Assembly (NCBI GenBank): GCA_017622845.1
Contig: JAGAQJ010000052.1
Location: forward strand, 1 to 42,695
Direction of reading: 5' to 3'
Length of the DNA stretch: 42,695 nt
From: Lachnospiraceae bacterium
Lineage (GTDB): Bacteria; Bacillota; Clostridia; Lachnospirales; Lachnospiraceae
The translations under genes were made by a program, and so were the position numbers. The notes below the pieces were generated by a model. The model was given only the letters and a program-made list of their open reading frames with translations, did not search any database and was not told where the DNA came from. Positions 16,536 through 25,344 of the stretch are shown here, piece by piece (position 1 is the stretch's first letter; each line of letters starts with the position of its first letter).

Positions 16536-16574
16536 AGTGTACTTAATTAAATTTACTTAAAAATTAATCTGCGG

Positions 16575-16603
16575 TTGACGCAGGAGCCAGATTGGTATAC
16601 GAT
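16575..16603 (+). promoter_or_regulatory. Sigma-A-type promoter for the aldose-epimerase-like gene
   Basis: TTGACG (16575-16580), 17 bases, TACGAT (16598-16603). It lies 117 bases upstream of the ATG and leaves a leader of about 105 bases in which no known riboswitch is seen. Confidence 0.55.
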
Positions 16604-16719
16604 AATTTTGACTGGCAAAAAAATAAACTGCATCATGGGGTAAAAAAGGAAACTAATAGGATGTATACCGAAAAAAGGCGAAAATAAGCTGTTTCGGAAG
16701 AAAGGAAGAGGGTATTAGG

Positions 16720-17595
16720 ATGGCAGGGTACGAAATCAAAAACGAGCAGGTTCAGGCTTATGTAGAATCATTTGGAGCTGAGCTAAAATCACTTAAAAAA
16801 ATAGCAACAGGAAAGGAATATATGTGGGACGCAAAACCGGAATATTGGAAAAGAACTGCACCGGTGCTTTTTCCGATTGTGGGAAGCCTGAACAATGGAT
16901 GCTATCGCTATAACGGCAGGGAGTATCCAATGTCGCAGCATGGGTTTGCAAGGGATATGGAGTTTGAACTGCTGGAACAGTCGGATGACAGCCTTTTGTT
17001 TGGTCTGAGCGCAGCAAAGGAAACGCTGGAGAAGTATCCGTTCCGGTTTCGGCTTGAGATTGGCTACCGGTTAGACCGAAACAGGCTGATTGTCTCATGG
17101 AAGGTAGTAAATCAGGACGACAAAGAAATGTATTTCAGCATTGGCGGACACCCGGCGTTCCTTTGCCCGTTGAATGAAGGCGAGGCTCAGACGGACTATC
17201 AGATTCACTTCGATGCACAGGATACCGTGATTGCTTCTGTAATCGGCGATAACGGTACGCTCTCAGCGCGCAAGAAGGCATATGCGCTGAAGAACGGATA
17301 TATGAAGATTACCCCCGGCCTTTTTGATGAAGATGCATTAATTATAGAAAATAATCAGGCGCATCAGGTGTCGCTCTGCGATGCACAGGGAAAGCCGTAT
17401 CTCACGGTAAGCTTTGACGCACCGCTGTTCGGGCTGTGGTCGCCTGCAAAGAAAAATGCTCCTTTTGTATGCATTGAGCCGTGGTATGGGAGATGTGATA
17501 AGAATATTTTTAAAGGCAGCCTGTCACAGCGTGAGTGGGGCAACACGCTTTCTCCGAAGGAACAGTTTTATGCGGAGTATGCCATCAGCATTTAG
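16720..17595 (+). CDS. Aldose 1-epimerase family protein (LacX-like)
   Basis: 291 residues, matching the LacX/YeaD-like branch of the galactose mutarotase superfamily: a beta-sandwich that opens GAELKSLKK..GKEYMWD, then WKRTAPVLFPIVGSL and MSQHGFARD, with the likely catalytic histidine in QHGFA and a second conserved block at IGGHPAFLCP. CIEPWYGR near the C-terminus holds the conserved acidic residue. Such proteins interconvert sugar anomers or bind sugar phosphates, and this branch is poorly characterised. There is no signal peptide. AGGAAGAGGG precedes the ATG. It lies just before the chemoreceptor and mannan locus and may assist anomer conversion of released sugars, but that is inference from position. 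Confidence 0.88.
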   Translation: MAGYEIKNEQVQAYVESFGAELKSLKKIATGKEYMWDAKPEYWKRTAPVLFPIVGSLNNGCYRYNGREYPMSQHGFARDMEFELLEQSDDSLLFGLSAAKETLEKYPFRFRLEIGYRLDRNRLIVSWKVVNQDDKEMYFSIGGHPAFLCPLNEGEAQTDYQIHFDAQDTVIASVIGDNGTLSARKKAYALKNGYMKITPGLFDEDALIIENNQAHQVSLCDAQGKPYLTVSFDAPLFGLWSPAKKNAPFVCIEPWYGRCDKNIFKGSLSQREWGNTLSPKEQFYAEYAISI

Positions 17596-17625
17596 CGAAA
17601 GCTGAATAGCGGGCAGCCTGCAGGA

Positions 17626-17700
17626 TACGCTCTGCCGTTTTCTGTTCCTTGAAACCATAAAGCTGAATTGTTGTCAATGCACAGAAGGTCGTCAGTCCTG
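17626..17700 (-). repeat. Dispersed repeat family A, copy in minus orientation
   Basis: The reverse complement of this stretch aligns without gaps to 37681-37755, with about 59 of 74 bases identical. Shared blocks include CTTCTGTG, TGACAAC, GGTTTC and CAGAAAAC. It fills most of the 222-bp gap between the epimerase-like gene and the chemoreceptor and has no long open frame, so it is noncoding. Confidence 0.7.
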
Positions 17701-17817
17701 ATTACAATAATCCATGCGGCTTAACTGTAAAAATATGCTGCTTGCATTTAAAATTTGATAAAAAAGATAGAAACACACCGCAATTGTCGGGAATTTAAAA
17801 CACAAAAGGAGAGCGAA

Positions 17818-20250
17818 ATGAGAAGTATCAAAACCAAATTAATCATGCTGGGTGCCGTATCCATCATTTGCACCATAATCCTGGGGCTTGTAGGCATCTA
17901 TATCATGAACAGCAACAATGCAAGCAATCAGGTCTTAAATGATATCAATCAGATTAACCTGAAGCAGAACGAAAATACCACGCAGGAGACGTCCTTCCTT
18001 TACGATCTGGATATGAGCCATTATCAGACAATCCAGTCCAATCTGGTTTCCATGGAAGAAGCAGGGCAGGATGCGCTTGCCGGCAGTAAGGGGGAGGACT
18101 ATGACAGCGATCTGCAGAGCGTGGCAGCTGCGATTGCAGCAGTGAGCGCCAATACGGAGGAGCTTAGCGGACTGCTGAATGAGCGCGGATTCAAAAGCGG
18201 CAGCGGCATGTATGCGTCCTTTGCAGGCGGTGATGAAGCGCTGGAGGCAGCAATTGAAGCGATGGATAGTGAGAGCAGTTGGGTAGACGGCGCATGGGAT
18301 ACGGCTGCGCTGACAGCAATTCCGTCCATATCAGCCGAAGGGAAAAATTTCAAAAAAATGACCTATACGCATGATATTCCTGAAATCAGCAAGAGGAATA
18401 TTTTATACATACGTCTGGGCGGTAATGGTATGGATTATACGGGTGATGTGTATGTTACGAATATCAGCCTTGACGGAGTGGAGTTTCCGATTGCAGATAT
18501 CAATCCGGATGTGCTTTCCGGCTCCTACGGTGACGGTCTGGCTGGTGTGCAGGTGTCGTCTTTTGACGGTGCGGATGCGCTGTATATCCAGACGAAATTT
18601 GCAGATGTAAACGGAAACTGGCAGGAGGTCAGCACGAGAATTGATGTGACAGGCATCAATATCTCGGAATATAAAACAATCTCCTTTGACCTTTATTTTG
18701 AGGATAAGGAAAATCCTGATATCAGTATTGCAACAGCTTTTGACGGAAAGTATGTGTTTGATGAGAATCTTCAAAAGGTAAACAGCCTGTTTGATGCTTA
18801 TAATAAGCTTGTTGCTGAGGGAAGCAGCACCGGAAGCTATCCGGAGGATATTGTGGAGCTGCTGGAAGAGATGACAGGCAATGCGCCTCTGTATACAAAG
18901 CAGCAGGAGACTGCCGATGCTCTGGAATCCGGGTTTTCGGCAAAGCTTGCAGCAGTCAGAAGCATTGTCGACTATGATCAAAACATACTGACCCTCAAGT
19001 CGGAAAACAATGCGGAGAACACAGAGCTGACATCCCTGACCGCAGAGGTGCGCAGCAAAATCGAAGAGCTTACGCAGCAGCAGAAGACAACGATGTCAAC
19101 AGTAATATATGCTGTGTTTCTGGCGGGCGCAGTGCTTGTCGTTCTCCTCACACTTTTTGTGATTGCGTCAGTACAGAAGAGCATTAAGAATTTTAAGGAA
19201 ACGCTCACGCATATTTCAGAAGGTGAAATCATGGTGAAGGCACGAACAGGCACAGGCGATGAGTTTGACACATTTGGGCGTTCTCTGAACAGTATGACTG
19301 ACAAGCTGTCAGAGGTGATAGGAAATGTCAAAAGTTACGGAATTGAGCTGAAACAAAGCGGTTCTGAGCTTCAGGAAATGTCACAGACTTCAGAACGCAC
19401 GTCTGACCGGATTGATGCGGCGATTTCTGAGATTGCAATGGGAGCTGCCAATCAGGCAAGTGATGTGGAAAATTCAACCAGCCAGATAGTAAATCTTGGC
19501 GAATTGATGGATTTAATGGACACGGATATTGTGGAGCTTGATGAGACTTCCGTGAATATGAAGCATGCAAGTGACGGAGCGATGACAATCCTGCATGAGC
19601 TGAGCATCTCAAATGAGAACATGACAGACGGAATCCACAAGATTGCACGCCAGATTACAAGGACAAACGATTCCGTAAAGGAAATTGAGGAGGCGGTATC
19701 GTTGATTTCATCGATTGCGTACCAGACAAACCTGCTTTCCTTAAATGCCAGCATCGAGGCGGCAAGAGCCGGAGAGGCAGGAAGGGGCTTTGCAGTCGTG
19801 GCATCGGAAATCCAGCAGCTTGCAGATCAGTCAAATAAGTCGGCAGACACCATTTTCGGCGTTATTTCAAACCTGATTCATGAGTTTAAGGAGACGCTTG
19901 ACATCATGGGTCAGGTAGAGAGCGCGACAAGTGAGCAGAATAGTAAGCTGGCGGATACCCGGAAGCAGTTTGAGATTGTCAATGAGGGAATTGCGCAGTC
20001 AAGAGACAAAACAGCAGTGATTAAAAGCGCAGTCAGTGAGTGCAATAAGGTGAGAAATGCCATATCTGAAATTATGCTGAATCTTTCCGCGATTTCTGAG
20101 GAAAACGCAGCATTGGCAACAGAGACGGCAACTGCCATGCAGAAATTAAACGGTACGATTTCAGAGTTTCTGCAGGAATCACAGAAGCTTCTGAAAATTT
20201 CCTCCCAGCTTGAGGAAGATATGAATTTTTTTAAGCTTGGTGAAATATAA
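17818..20250 (+). CDS. Methyl-accepting chemoreceptor with a CBM-like extracellular insert
   Basis: 810 residues from ATG 17818 (AAAGGAGAG upstream). Order: TM1 at about 8-30; extracellular part about 31-425; TM2 about 426-452; HAMP about 453-505; signalling domain about 560-800 with the hallmark [20 protein letters not shown]. The extracellular part starts and ends as helices, as in four-helix-bundle sensors. About residues 135-315 are an insert rich in beta strands and aromatic residues ([47 protein letters not shown]). That pattern is typical of beta-sandwich carbohydrate-binding modules on mannanases (CBM27/CBM23-like). The receptor lies directly upstream of the mannan locus, so it may steer cells towards mannan or its oligosaccharides. 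The receptor call is firm; the CBM call is by pattern. Confidence 0.92.
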   Translation: MRSIKTKLIMLGAVSIICTIILGLVGIYIMNSNNASNQVLNDINQINLKQNENTTQETSFLYDLDMSHYQTIQSNLVSMEEAGQDALAGSKGEDYDSDLQSVAAAIAAVSANTEELSGLLNERGFKSGSGMYASFAGGDEALEAAIEAMDSESSWVDGAWDTAALTAIPSISAEGKNFKKMTYTHDIPEISKRNILYIRLGGNGMDYTGDVYVTNISLDGVEFPIADINPDVLSGSYGDGLAGVQVSSFDGADALYIQTKFADVNGNWQEVSTRIDVTGINISEYKTISFDLYFEDKENPDISIATAFDGKYVFDENLQKVNSLFDAYNKLVAEGSSTGSYPEDIVELLEEMTGNAPLYTKQQETADALESGFSAKLAAVRSIVDYDQNILTLKSENNAENTELTSLTAEVRSKIEELTQQQKTTMSTVIYAVFLAGAVLVVLLTLFVIASVQKSIKNFKETLTHISEGEIMVKARTGTGDEFDTFGRSLNSMTDKLSEVIGNVKSYGIELKQSGSELQEMSQTSERTSDRIDAAISEIAMGAANQASDVENSTSQIVNLGELMDLMDTDIVELDETSVNMKHASDGAMTILHELSISNENMTDGIHKIARQITRTNDSVKEIEEAVSLISSIAYQTNLLSLNASIEAARAGEAGRGFAVVASEIQQLADQSNKSADTIFGVISNLIHEFKETLDIMGQVESATSEQNSKLADTRKQFEIVNEGIAQSRDKTAVIKSAVSECNKVRNAISEIMLNLSAISEENAALATETATAMQKLNGTISEFLQESQKLLKISSQLEEDMNFFKLGEI

Positions 20251-20661
20251 CAGAGGGAAAACTTTTGAAAATACCTTGACAGGGAGCTTCAGAATGAGGG
20301 CCGACAGCACAGCAAGGCAGTATCTGGCAGAAAAAATGATATGGAACGGCAATAAAGAGGAAAAGGGATGATGGACAGAAAAAAGAGATATTGATACAAT
20401 AAAAAAGTCCTTTACAGGACAGGAAGCACTGCATAGCAGCAGGCGGTTATGAGCAGAAATGTTTGTAACTGCCTTTTTGTGTTAATGGATTGCGGATAAG
20501 ATATTACTCTGGTCGATAAATTTAAATATAACTAAAAAGCACAAATCAAATTGTAAATATTAAACTAAAATTAATCTGAAACCGAATAAAAAGTTGTTAA
20601 TTCCTGGTATTTATGCTATTGTATAAATAACTGTTGAAGAATTCAGAAAGGAAAAGAGACG
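20251..20661 (+). promoter_or_regulatory. 411-bp gap: chemoreceptor terminator and GH36 promoter region
   Basis: No gene is seen. A terminator sits at 20441-20478. After it the sequence is very AT-rich. TCAAATTGTAAA (20546-20557) and TTAAACTAAAAT (20560-20571) both recur exactly, in the same order, upstream of the sugar-binding-protein gene (25166-25177 and 25256-25267). A -10-like TATAAA lies at 20622-20627, without a convincing -35 box; this fits activator-dependent transcription of GH36. Confidence 0.5.
20441..20478 (+). terminator. Probable intrinsic terminator after the chemoreceptor
   Basis: Stem AGGCGGTTA/TAACTGCCT (9 bp with one G-T pair), 16-base loop, then TTTTT. It separates the chemoreceptor transcript from GH36. 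Confidence 0.65.
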
Positions 20662-22866
20662 ATGATTACCTATAACGAGAGAGAACGAATTTTTAAGCTG
20701 GACACGCCGGACACCACATACATGATTGGGATTGTGGATGAGGAAAATTTTATCGGACATATTTATTATGGGAAAAGGTTAAAGGAGGCAGAGGCTTCCT
20801 ATCTGATGAGAACACAGGAGCCGCCCTTTGTCCCAAGCACAAATAACAGGGAACGCTGTTCCTTTTATGACTGTTTTCCGTTTGAATATCCCACAAGCGG
20901 CGTCGGAGACTACAGAGAAGGCTGTATCGGCATCAGAACGGCAGCAGGCCATGTGGGAAGCATGCTTTCTTATGTGTCGCATGAGATTCTTGAGGGAAAA
21001 CCTGAGCTTGAGGGACTTCCGGCGACCTTTGGATCAGAACAGGACTGCATGACATTAAAGCTTATCTGTGAGGACCGGCATGTGGGAATGCAGGTGGAGC
21101 TTTTGTATACGGTATTTCATGACACAGATGTCATAACCAGAAGTGCAAAAGTGACCAATACCGGCAGGGAATATTTCTATCTGACCAAGATATGCTCAGC
21201 CTGCATTGATATGGATAACAGGGATTTTGACATGATATCTCTCCACGGAAGCTGGGCGAGAGAGCGCCATATTCAGAGAAAAGCATTAGGCTATGGCATT
21301 CAGAGCGTAAGCTCCTGCAGAGGTGAGTCCAGTCATCAGGATCATCCGTTCCTTGCATTGGCAGACAAGCACGCAACGCAGGAAAACGGTGAGATTTATG
21401 CCATGAATTTTGTGTATTCAGGAAATTTCCGCGCACAGGCAGAGGTGACGCAGTTTGATTCTGTGCGCATGACAATGGGGATACACCCTGAGAATTTCTG
21501 CTGGAAATTGGAGTGCGGCGAGAGTTTTCAGGCACCCGAGGCTGTTATGGTCTACACGGACAAGGGCTTTGATGCTATGACCCAGACCTTTCACAGACTT
21601 TATAGAAAGCATCTGATCCGCGGCGAATACAAGGATAAAAAGAGACCGATTCTTATCAACAACTGGGAGGCGACTTATTTTGACTTCAACACAGACAAGC
21701 TGCTGTCTATCGCAAGGGAAGCCTCAAAGCTCGGCATCGAAATGCTTGTTATGGATGACGGCTGGTTTGGCAATAGAAGCAGCGATAACTGTGCGCTTGG
21801 CGACTGGAAGGTAAATGAGAATAAAATTAACGGCGGCCTGAAATATCTGGTGGATGAGGTAAACAAGCTCGGCATGAAGTTCGGCATCTGGTTCGAGCCG
21901 GAAATGATTTCGCCGGATTCCGACCTGTACAGAGCACACCCGGACTGGGCGTTTGCGATTCCGGGAAGACCCGGAACGGAGTCGAGACAGCAGTTTGTGC
22001 TTGACCTTTCCAGACAGGAAATCGTTGACTATATTTATGAGCAGGTGGCTTCCGTGCTCCGGAGCGCAAATATTGAGTACGTAAAGTGGGATATGAACCG
22101 TCAGCTTACAGATATCGGAAGCTGTGGACTGCCTGCGGACAGGCAGGGAGAGCTGTACCACCGCTATGTGCTTGCGGTTTACCAGATGCAGGACAGGCTT
22201 ACAAGGGAATTTCCGCACCTGCTGCTTGAGAACTGTTCGGGCGGCGGAGCGCGCTTTGACCCGGGTATGCTTTATTATAGTCCTCAGATTTGGTGCTCTG
22301 ATGATACCGACGCCATTGAGCGTCTGGAGATACAGGAGGGAACGGCGCTGATTTATCCGTTATCGACGATAGGGGCGCATGTCTCAGACTGCCCGAACCA
22401 TACCGTAGGGCGCGTGACGCCGTTTGAGACAAGAGGAATTGTGGCGCTTGCGGGAACTTTCGGTTACGAGCTTGATGTGACAAAGATTCCGGTGGAAGAC
22501 AGAGAAATGATACCTGCACAGGTTGCAATGTACCACAAGTACAATGATTTGATCAGAGAAGGAGATTATTACCGCATTGCCTCTTACGCACAGAACCGCA
22601 AATATGACTGCTGGCAGGTAGTAAGCGGGGATAAGAAGCAGGCGCTTGTTACCTTCGTGCAGGTGATGAACAGGGCAAACTTTAAGTCCAGGCGGATTCT
22701 CCTTAAGGGGCTTGACGGGGAGAAGCGCTATCGGGTGGAGTTTGTCAATGATGACAGCGTGGAAGATCAGATATACAGCGGAGATACCCTTATGAAGGCA
22801 GGGCTGCTGGTGCCGAATCCATGGGGAGATTTCAAGGCAAGGCTGATATCACTGACAGAAGCGTAA
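20662..22866 (+). CDS. GH36 alpha-galactosidase
   Basis: 734 residues, full length for bacterial tetrameric GH36. An N-terminal beta-sandwich (about 1-330) is followed by a TIM barrel: MLVMDDGWFGNRSSD, MKFGIWFEPEMISPDSDLY, YVKWDMNRQLTD with the nucleophile Asp at about 477, CSDDTDAIERL with the acid/base Asp at about 547-548, and a C-terminal beta domain. It removes alpha-1,6-galactose from galactomannan oligosaccharides. There is no signal peptide, so it acts in the cytoplasm after import, as in the Roseburia mannan pathway. A GGAAAAG-type site precedes the ATG. Downstream, a 9-bp stem GCCGTTCCG/CGGAACGGC (22874-22898) without a T run separates it from the LacI gene, which is probably co-transcribed. 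Confidence 0.95.
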   Translation: MITYNERERIFKLDTPDTTYMIGIVDEENFIGHIYYGKRLKEAEASYLMRTQEPPFVPSTNNRERCSFYDCFPFEYPTSGVGDYREGCIGIRTAAGHVGSMLSYVSHEILEGKPELEGLPATFGSEQDCMTLKLICEDRHVGMQVELLYTVFHDTDVITRSAKVTNTGREYFYLTKICSACIDMDNRDFDMISLHGSWARERHIQRKALGYGIQSVSSCRGESSHQDHPFLALADKHATQENGEIYAMNFVYSGNFRAQAEVTQFDSVRMTMGIHPENFCWKLECGESFQAPEAVMVYTDKGFDAMTQTFHRLYRKHLIRGEYKDKKRPILINNWEATYFDFNTDKLLSIAREASKLGIEMLVMDDGWFGNRSSDNCALGDWKVNENKINGGLKYLVDEVNKLGMKFGIWFEPEMISPDSDLYRAHPDWAFAIPGRPGTESRQQFVLDLSRQEIVDYIYEQVASVLRSANIEYVKWDMNRQLTDIGSCGLPADRQGELYHRYVLAVYQMQDRLTREFPHLLLENCSGGGARFDPGMLYYSPQIWCSDDTDAIERLEIQEGTALIYPLSTIGAHVSDCPNHTVGRVTPFETRGIVALAGTFGYELDVTKIPVEDREMIPAQVAMYHKYNDLIREGDYYRIASYAQNRKYDCWQVVSGDKKQALVTFVQVMNRANFKSRRILLKGLDGEKRYRVEFVNDDSVEDQIYSGDTLMKAGLLVPNPWGDFKARLISLTEA

Positions 22867-22929
22867 GAAAGCCGCCGTTCCGGCTGACACGGAACGGCGC
22901 TATCAGACAAGAATAAAGGAGTGAGAACA

Positions 22930-23952
22930 ATGGTTAAGGCTGTAAAGCTTGCAGATATCGCGGAGAAGGTAGGCGTCAGCGTCGTTACCGTGTCAAAGGC
23001 GCTGTCGGGCCAGAAGGGTGTCAGCGAGGAGATGCGCGCCAGAATCAAGGCGCTTGCCGACGAGATGGGATATACCCCGATTCATGCCGTGCAGACAGGA
23101 AGGACGAGGTCCTATACTATCGGCGTGATTACATTTGAAACATATTTTGCCAGATTTGCGTCCTTTTACTGGAAGATGTATCAGGAGCTTGCGACACGCG
23201 CAGTAAAGAAAAACTGCTTTTCCATGCTGGAAGTAATTTCCAACTTTGATGAGGAGAACCTTGTCTGGCCGAAGCTGATAACCGAGAATCAGAAGATAGA
23301 CGGAATTATCGTGATTGGAAAACCGAAAACCGATTACCTGAAAATGCTTTATCAAAGCAGAAAAATACCGATGGTTTTCATGGATTTCTATGATGATGAG
23401 GATGTGGTGGATTCTGTCATTTCTGCCAGCTTCAACGGCATGTACCGTATGACGGATTATCTGGTCAAAAACGGTCATACGCGCATCGCTTATGTGGGAA
23501 CGCTGATGTACACCGAGAGCATCACAGACCGGTATTTTGGATACTGCAAGGCATTGATGGAGCATGGCATTGAGGTGCGCCAAGACTGGATTATCAAGGA
23601 CAGGGAGTACAGCGACGGCGTCATCGGTCCTGATTACAGGCTGCAGCTTCCCAAGGAGATGCCGACGGCATTTGTGTGCAACAATGACGTGACGGCATAT
23701 GCGCTGATTAAACAGCTCGAACGGAAGAACTACCGCGTGCCTGAGGACATATCCGTGGTGGGCTATGATGATTACCTGTATGCGGAGTACGGTGACTCTA
23801 AGATTACCACCTACTCGGTCGATATGGGAGAAATGTCAAAGATTGCTCTCTCGTGCATTATCAAGCGTATTGAAAACATATCTGTGAACCCGAGCGTGCA
23901 TATTGTAAACGGCAGAATCATAGAGCGCGCAACTGTAAAAAAAATCAATTAA
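22930..23952 (+). CDS. LacI-family regulator of the mannan locus
   Basis: 340 residues from ATG 22930 (AAAGGAG eight bases upstream; the frame also opens at GTG 22921). Helix-turn-helix KLADIAEKVGVSVVTVSKAL and hinge, then a sugar-binding sensor domain ending with the LacI-type VGYDDYLYAEYGDSKITTYS. It lies between GH36 and the transporter genes and likely represses one or both sets until a mannan-derived sugar binds. The ligand is inferred from position. Its stop codon overlaps the stop of the convergent AraC gene by four bases, so there is no room for a terminator between them. Confidence 0.9.
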   Translation: MVKAVKLADIAEKVGVSVVTVSKALSGQKGVSEEMRARIKALADEMGYTPIHAVQTGRTRSYTIGVITFETYFARFASFYWKMYQELATRAVKKNCFSMLEVISNFDEENLVWPKLITENQKIDGIIVIGKPKTDYLKMLYQSRKIPMVFMDFYDDEDVVDSVISASFNGMYRMTDYLVKNGHTRIAYVGTLMYTESITDRYFGYCKALMEHGIEVRQDWIIKDREYSDGVIGPDYRLQLPKEMPTAFVCNNDVTAYALIKQLERKNYRVPEDISVVGYDDYLYAEYGDSKITTYSVDMGEMSKIALSCIIKRIENISVNPSVHIVNGRIIERATVKKIN

Positions 23953-24869
23953 CGGATAACCGGTGTTTCTCTGCGGTATGCAAGCGGAGTGACACCGGTT
24001 TTTTCTTTGAAAAGCCTTATGAAGTGGTTTGTATTTTCAAATCCGACCATCTGGCCGATTTCCACAACCTTTTCATCTGTATTGAGCAGAAGCTTTTTTG
24101 CCTTGTCGATGCGCACCCTGCTGAGATACTGCATGGGGGTGCATTCATAATATTTCGCAAATTCACGCACAAGCCTGAACTTGTTGATGTTATATTCGGC
24201 AGCAAGCTCCTCCAGGGAGTACGGCTCCTCGCAGGCGGTGTCAAATCTGCGGTGCATATCCGCGATGTAGGAGGGCACATGGTAAGTGCCGGAGCGCTCA
24301 ACAGCACGCACGAGATAAAGCTGCGTAAAAAAGCTTACAAGCTCCCGCGAGCGCATAATGCCGTGCAGCTCATCGTCCGTATCATTTCGCAATACCTGTT
24401 CCCACGCATCAAGAATGTCAGAACATTTGTCAAGGCGGTACAGGAAATCCCCTGATTCAAATATTTTCAGAAAGTAATATTCCAGACCTAAAGTGCTTAC
24501 AAAGCAGATGGTGTATTCCCAGATGTTATGCCGGCAGACAAGCTTATGGTTTTTGCGGCAGTCAATCAGGGCAAGCGTGCCTTTTGCAAGCTCATACCCG
24601 GCATTGATGCCGTTTGCGCTTTCGCAGTACAGCTTTCCGGCTCCTTTGGTGGTGTGCACGATGCACAGGGCATCAAGACCTGCCGCCTCATAGGAAAACG
24701 GTGATGTGACGGACACGCTTTTGTGGCACAGCTCATGCGGAAGATAAGCGCAGAAATCATATTCTCTGCTGTAGGCATTGTCGAAGTAATCCGACAGGGA
24801 AAAACGGTTGCTTGTCTCGGAGGAGATGAGGCAGCCGAAAAATTCAGAGGAAAACATTTTTTTAGGCAT
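23949..24869 (-). CDS. AraC-family regulator, divergent from the transporter operon
   Basis: 306 residues. The N-terminal part (about 30-180) is a cupin-like ligand domain. The C-terminal 100 residues carry two helix-turn-helix units: YSLEELAAEYNINKFRLVRE and VVEIGQMVGFENTNHFIRLF, then the family ending KEKTGVTPLAYRR. It is transcribed away from the sugar-binding-protein gene, the classic layout for an activator of the divergent operon. The intergenic region has short direct repeats spaced by about one helical turn, as AraC proteins prefer. The ligand is likely a mannan-derived sugar, by position only. GGAGCTGCC precedes the ATG at 24869 on the minus strand. Confidence 0.92.
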   Translation of the reverse strand: MPKKMFSSEFFGCLISSETSNRFSLSDYFDNAYSREYDFCAYLPHELCHKSVSVTSPFSYEAAGLDALCIVHTTKGAGKLYCESANGINAGYELAKGTLALIDCRKNHKLVCRHNIWEYTICFVSTLGLEYYFLKIFESGDFLYRLDKCSDILDAWEQVLRNDTDDELHGIMRSRELVSFFTQLYLVRAVERSGTYHVPSYIADMHRRFDTACEEPYSLEELAAEYNINKFRLVREFAKYYECTPMQYLSRVRIDKAKKLLLNTDEKVVEIGQMVGFENTNHFIRLFKEKTGVTPLAYRRETPVIR

Positions 24870-24900
24870 AGTGGCAGCTCCTTATAAAAATATGTATTAT

Positions 24901-24968
24901 CTTGATACCTGACGCAATTTACGTATTCTTACGCACTCCGCAGCAAGTACGGAGTGCTGTACGGAACA
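24901..24968 (-). repeat. Dispersed repeat family B, copy 1, flanked by 12-bp direct repeats
   Basis: The reverse complement of this 68-bp stretch matches 34856-34923 at 62 of 68 bases. Inside is a perfect 8-bp hairpin, GCACTCCG/CGGAGTGC. TATGTATTATCT occurs directly on both sides (24891-24902 and 24971-24982) and overlaps the element by two bases, like a target-site duplication. The other copy lies 9.9 kb away in inverted orientation at the far end of the transporter-enzyme operon. Confidence 0.7.
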
Positions 24969-24982
24969 ATTATGTATTATCT

Positions 24983-25344
24983 AATATAAAAGTATAAGGT
25001 AAGAGGGATTAAAAATCAAGAAAGGAATATAAAATTAAATTTTTGAATATAAATTTCTAAATATTCCGAAAGTATTTTAAATTTAAATCTTAAAATACTT
25101 AAAAATTAAGTAAAATTAGGCAAAAACTGAAAAAATACTGGGTAAAATATATAAAATAATGGACTTCAAATTGTAAAAATAGAAGAAATGACGAAAAAGA
25201 GCAACAACTGGATATAAAAGTCAATTTTAGATGATGACTAAATGTTAAAGTTAATTTAAACTAAAATCAAGTTAACAAACAAGTTAACGAATTAAGAACA
25301 TATTAAGAACAAATTAACAAAAGTTTCAAAGGGAGGTTCATTTT
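24983..25344 (+). promoter_or_regulatory. AT-rich control region of the transporter operon
   Basis: About 360 bp with no gene and extreme AT content. An 11-bp perfect inverted repeat, AAGTATTTTAA/TTAAAATACTT (25070-25080 and 25090-25100), could be a LacI-type operator. From 25269 to 25325 there is a run of 10-12-bp direct repeats: AAGTTAACAAAC, AAGTTAACGA, ATTAAGAACAT, ATTAAGAACAA, ATTAACAAAAG. These suit AraC-type binding along one DNA face. No convincing -35/-10 pair could be fixed. AAAGGGAGG (25328-25336) is the ribosome site. Confidence 0.5.

Noticed and set aside
18403-18981. A 192-codon minus-strand frame opposite the chemoreceptor
   Set aside because: It is antisense to a well-supported gene, has no ribosome site and shows no protein-like pattern.
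21724-22218. A 164-codon minus-strand frame opposite GH36
   Set aside because: It is antisense to the GH36 catalytic core and has no independent support.
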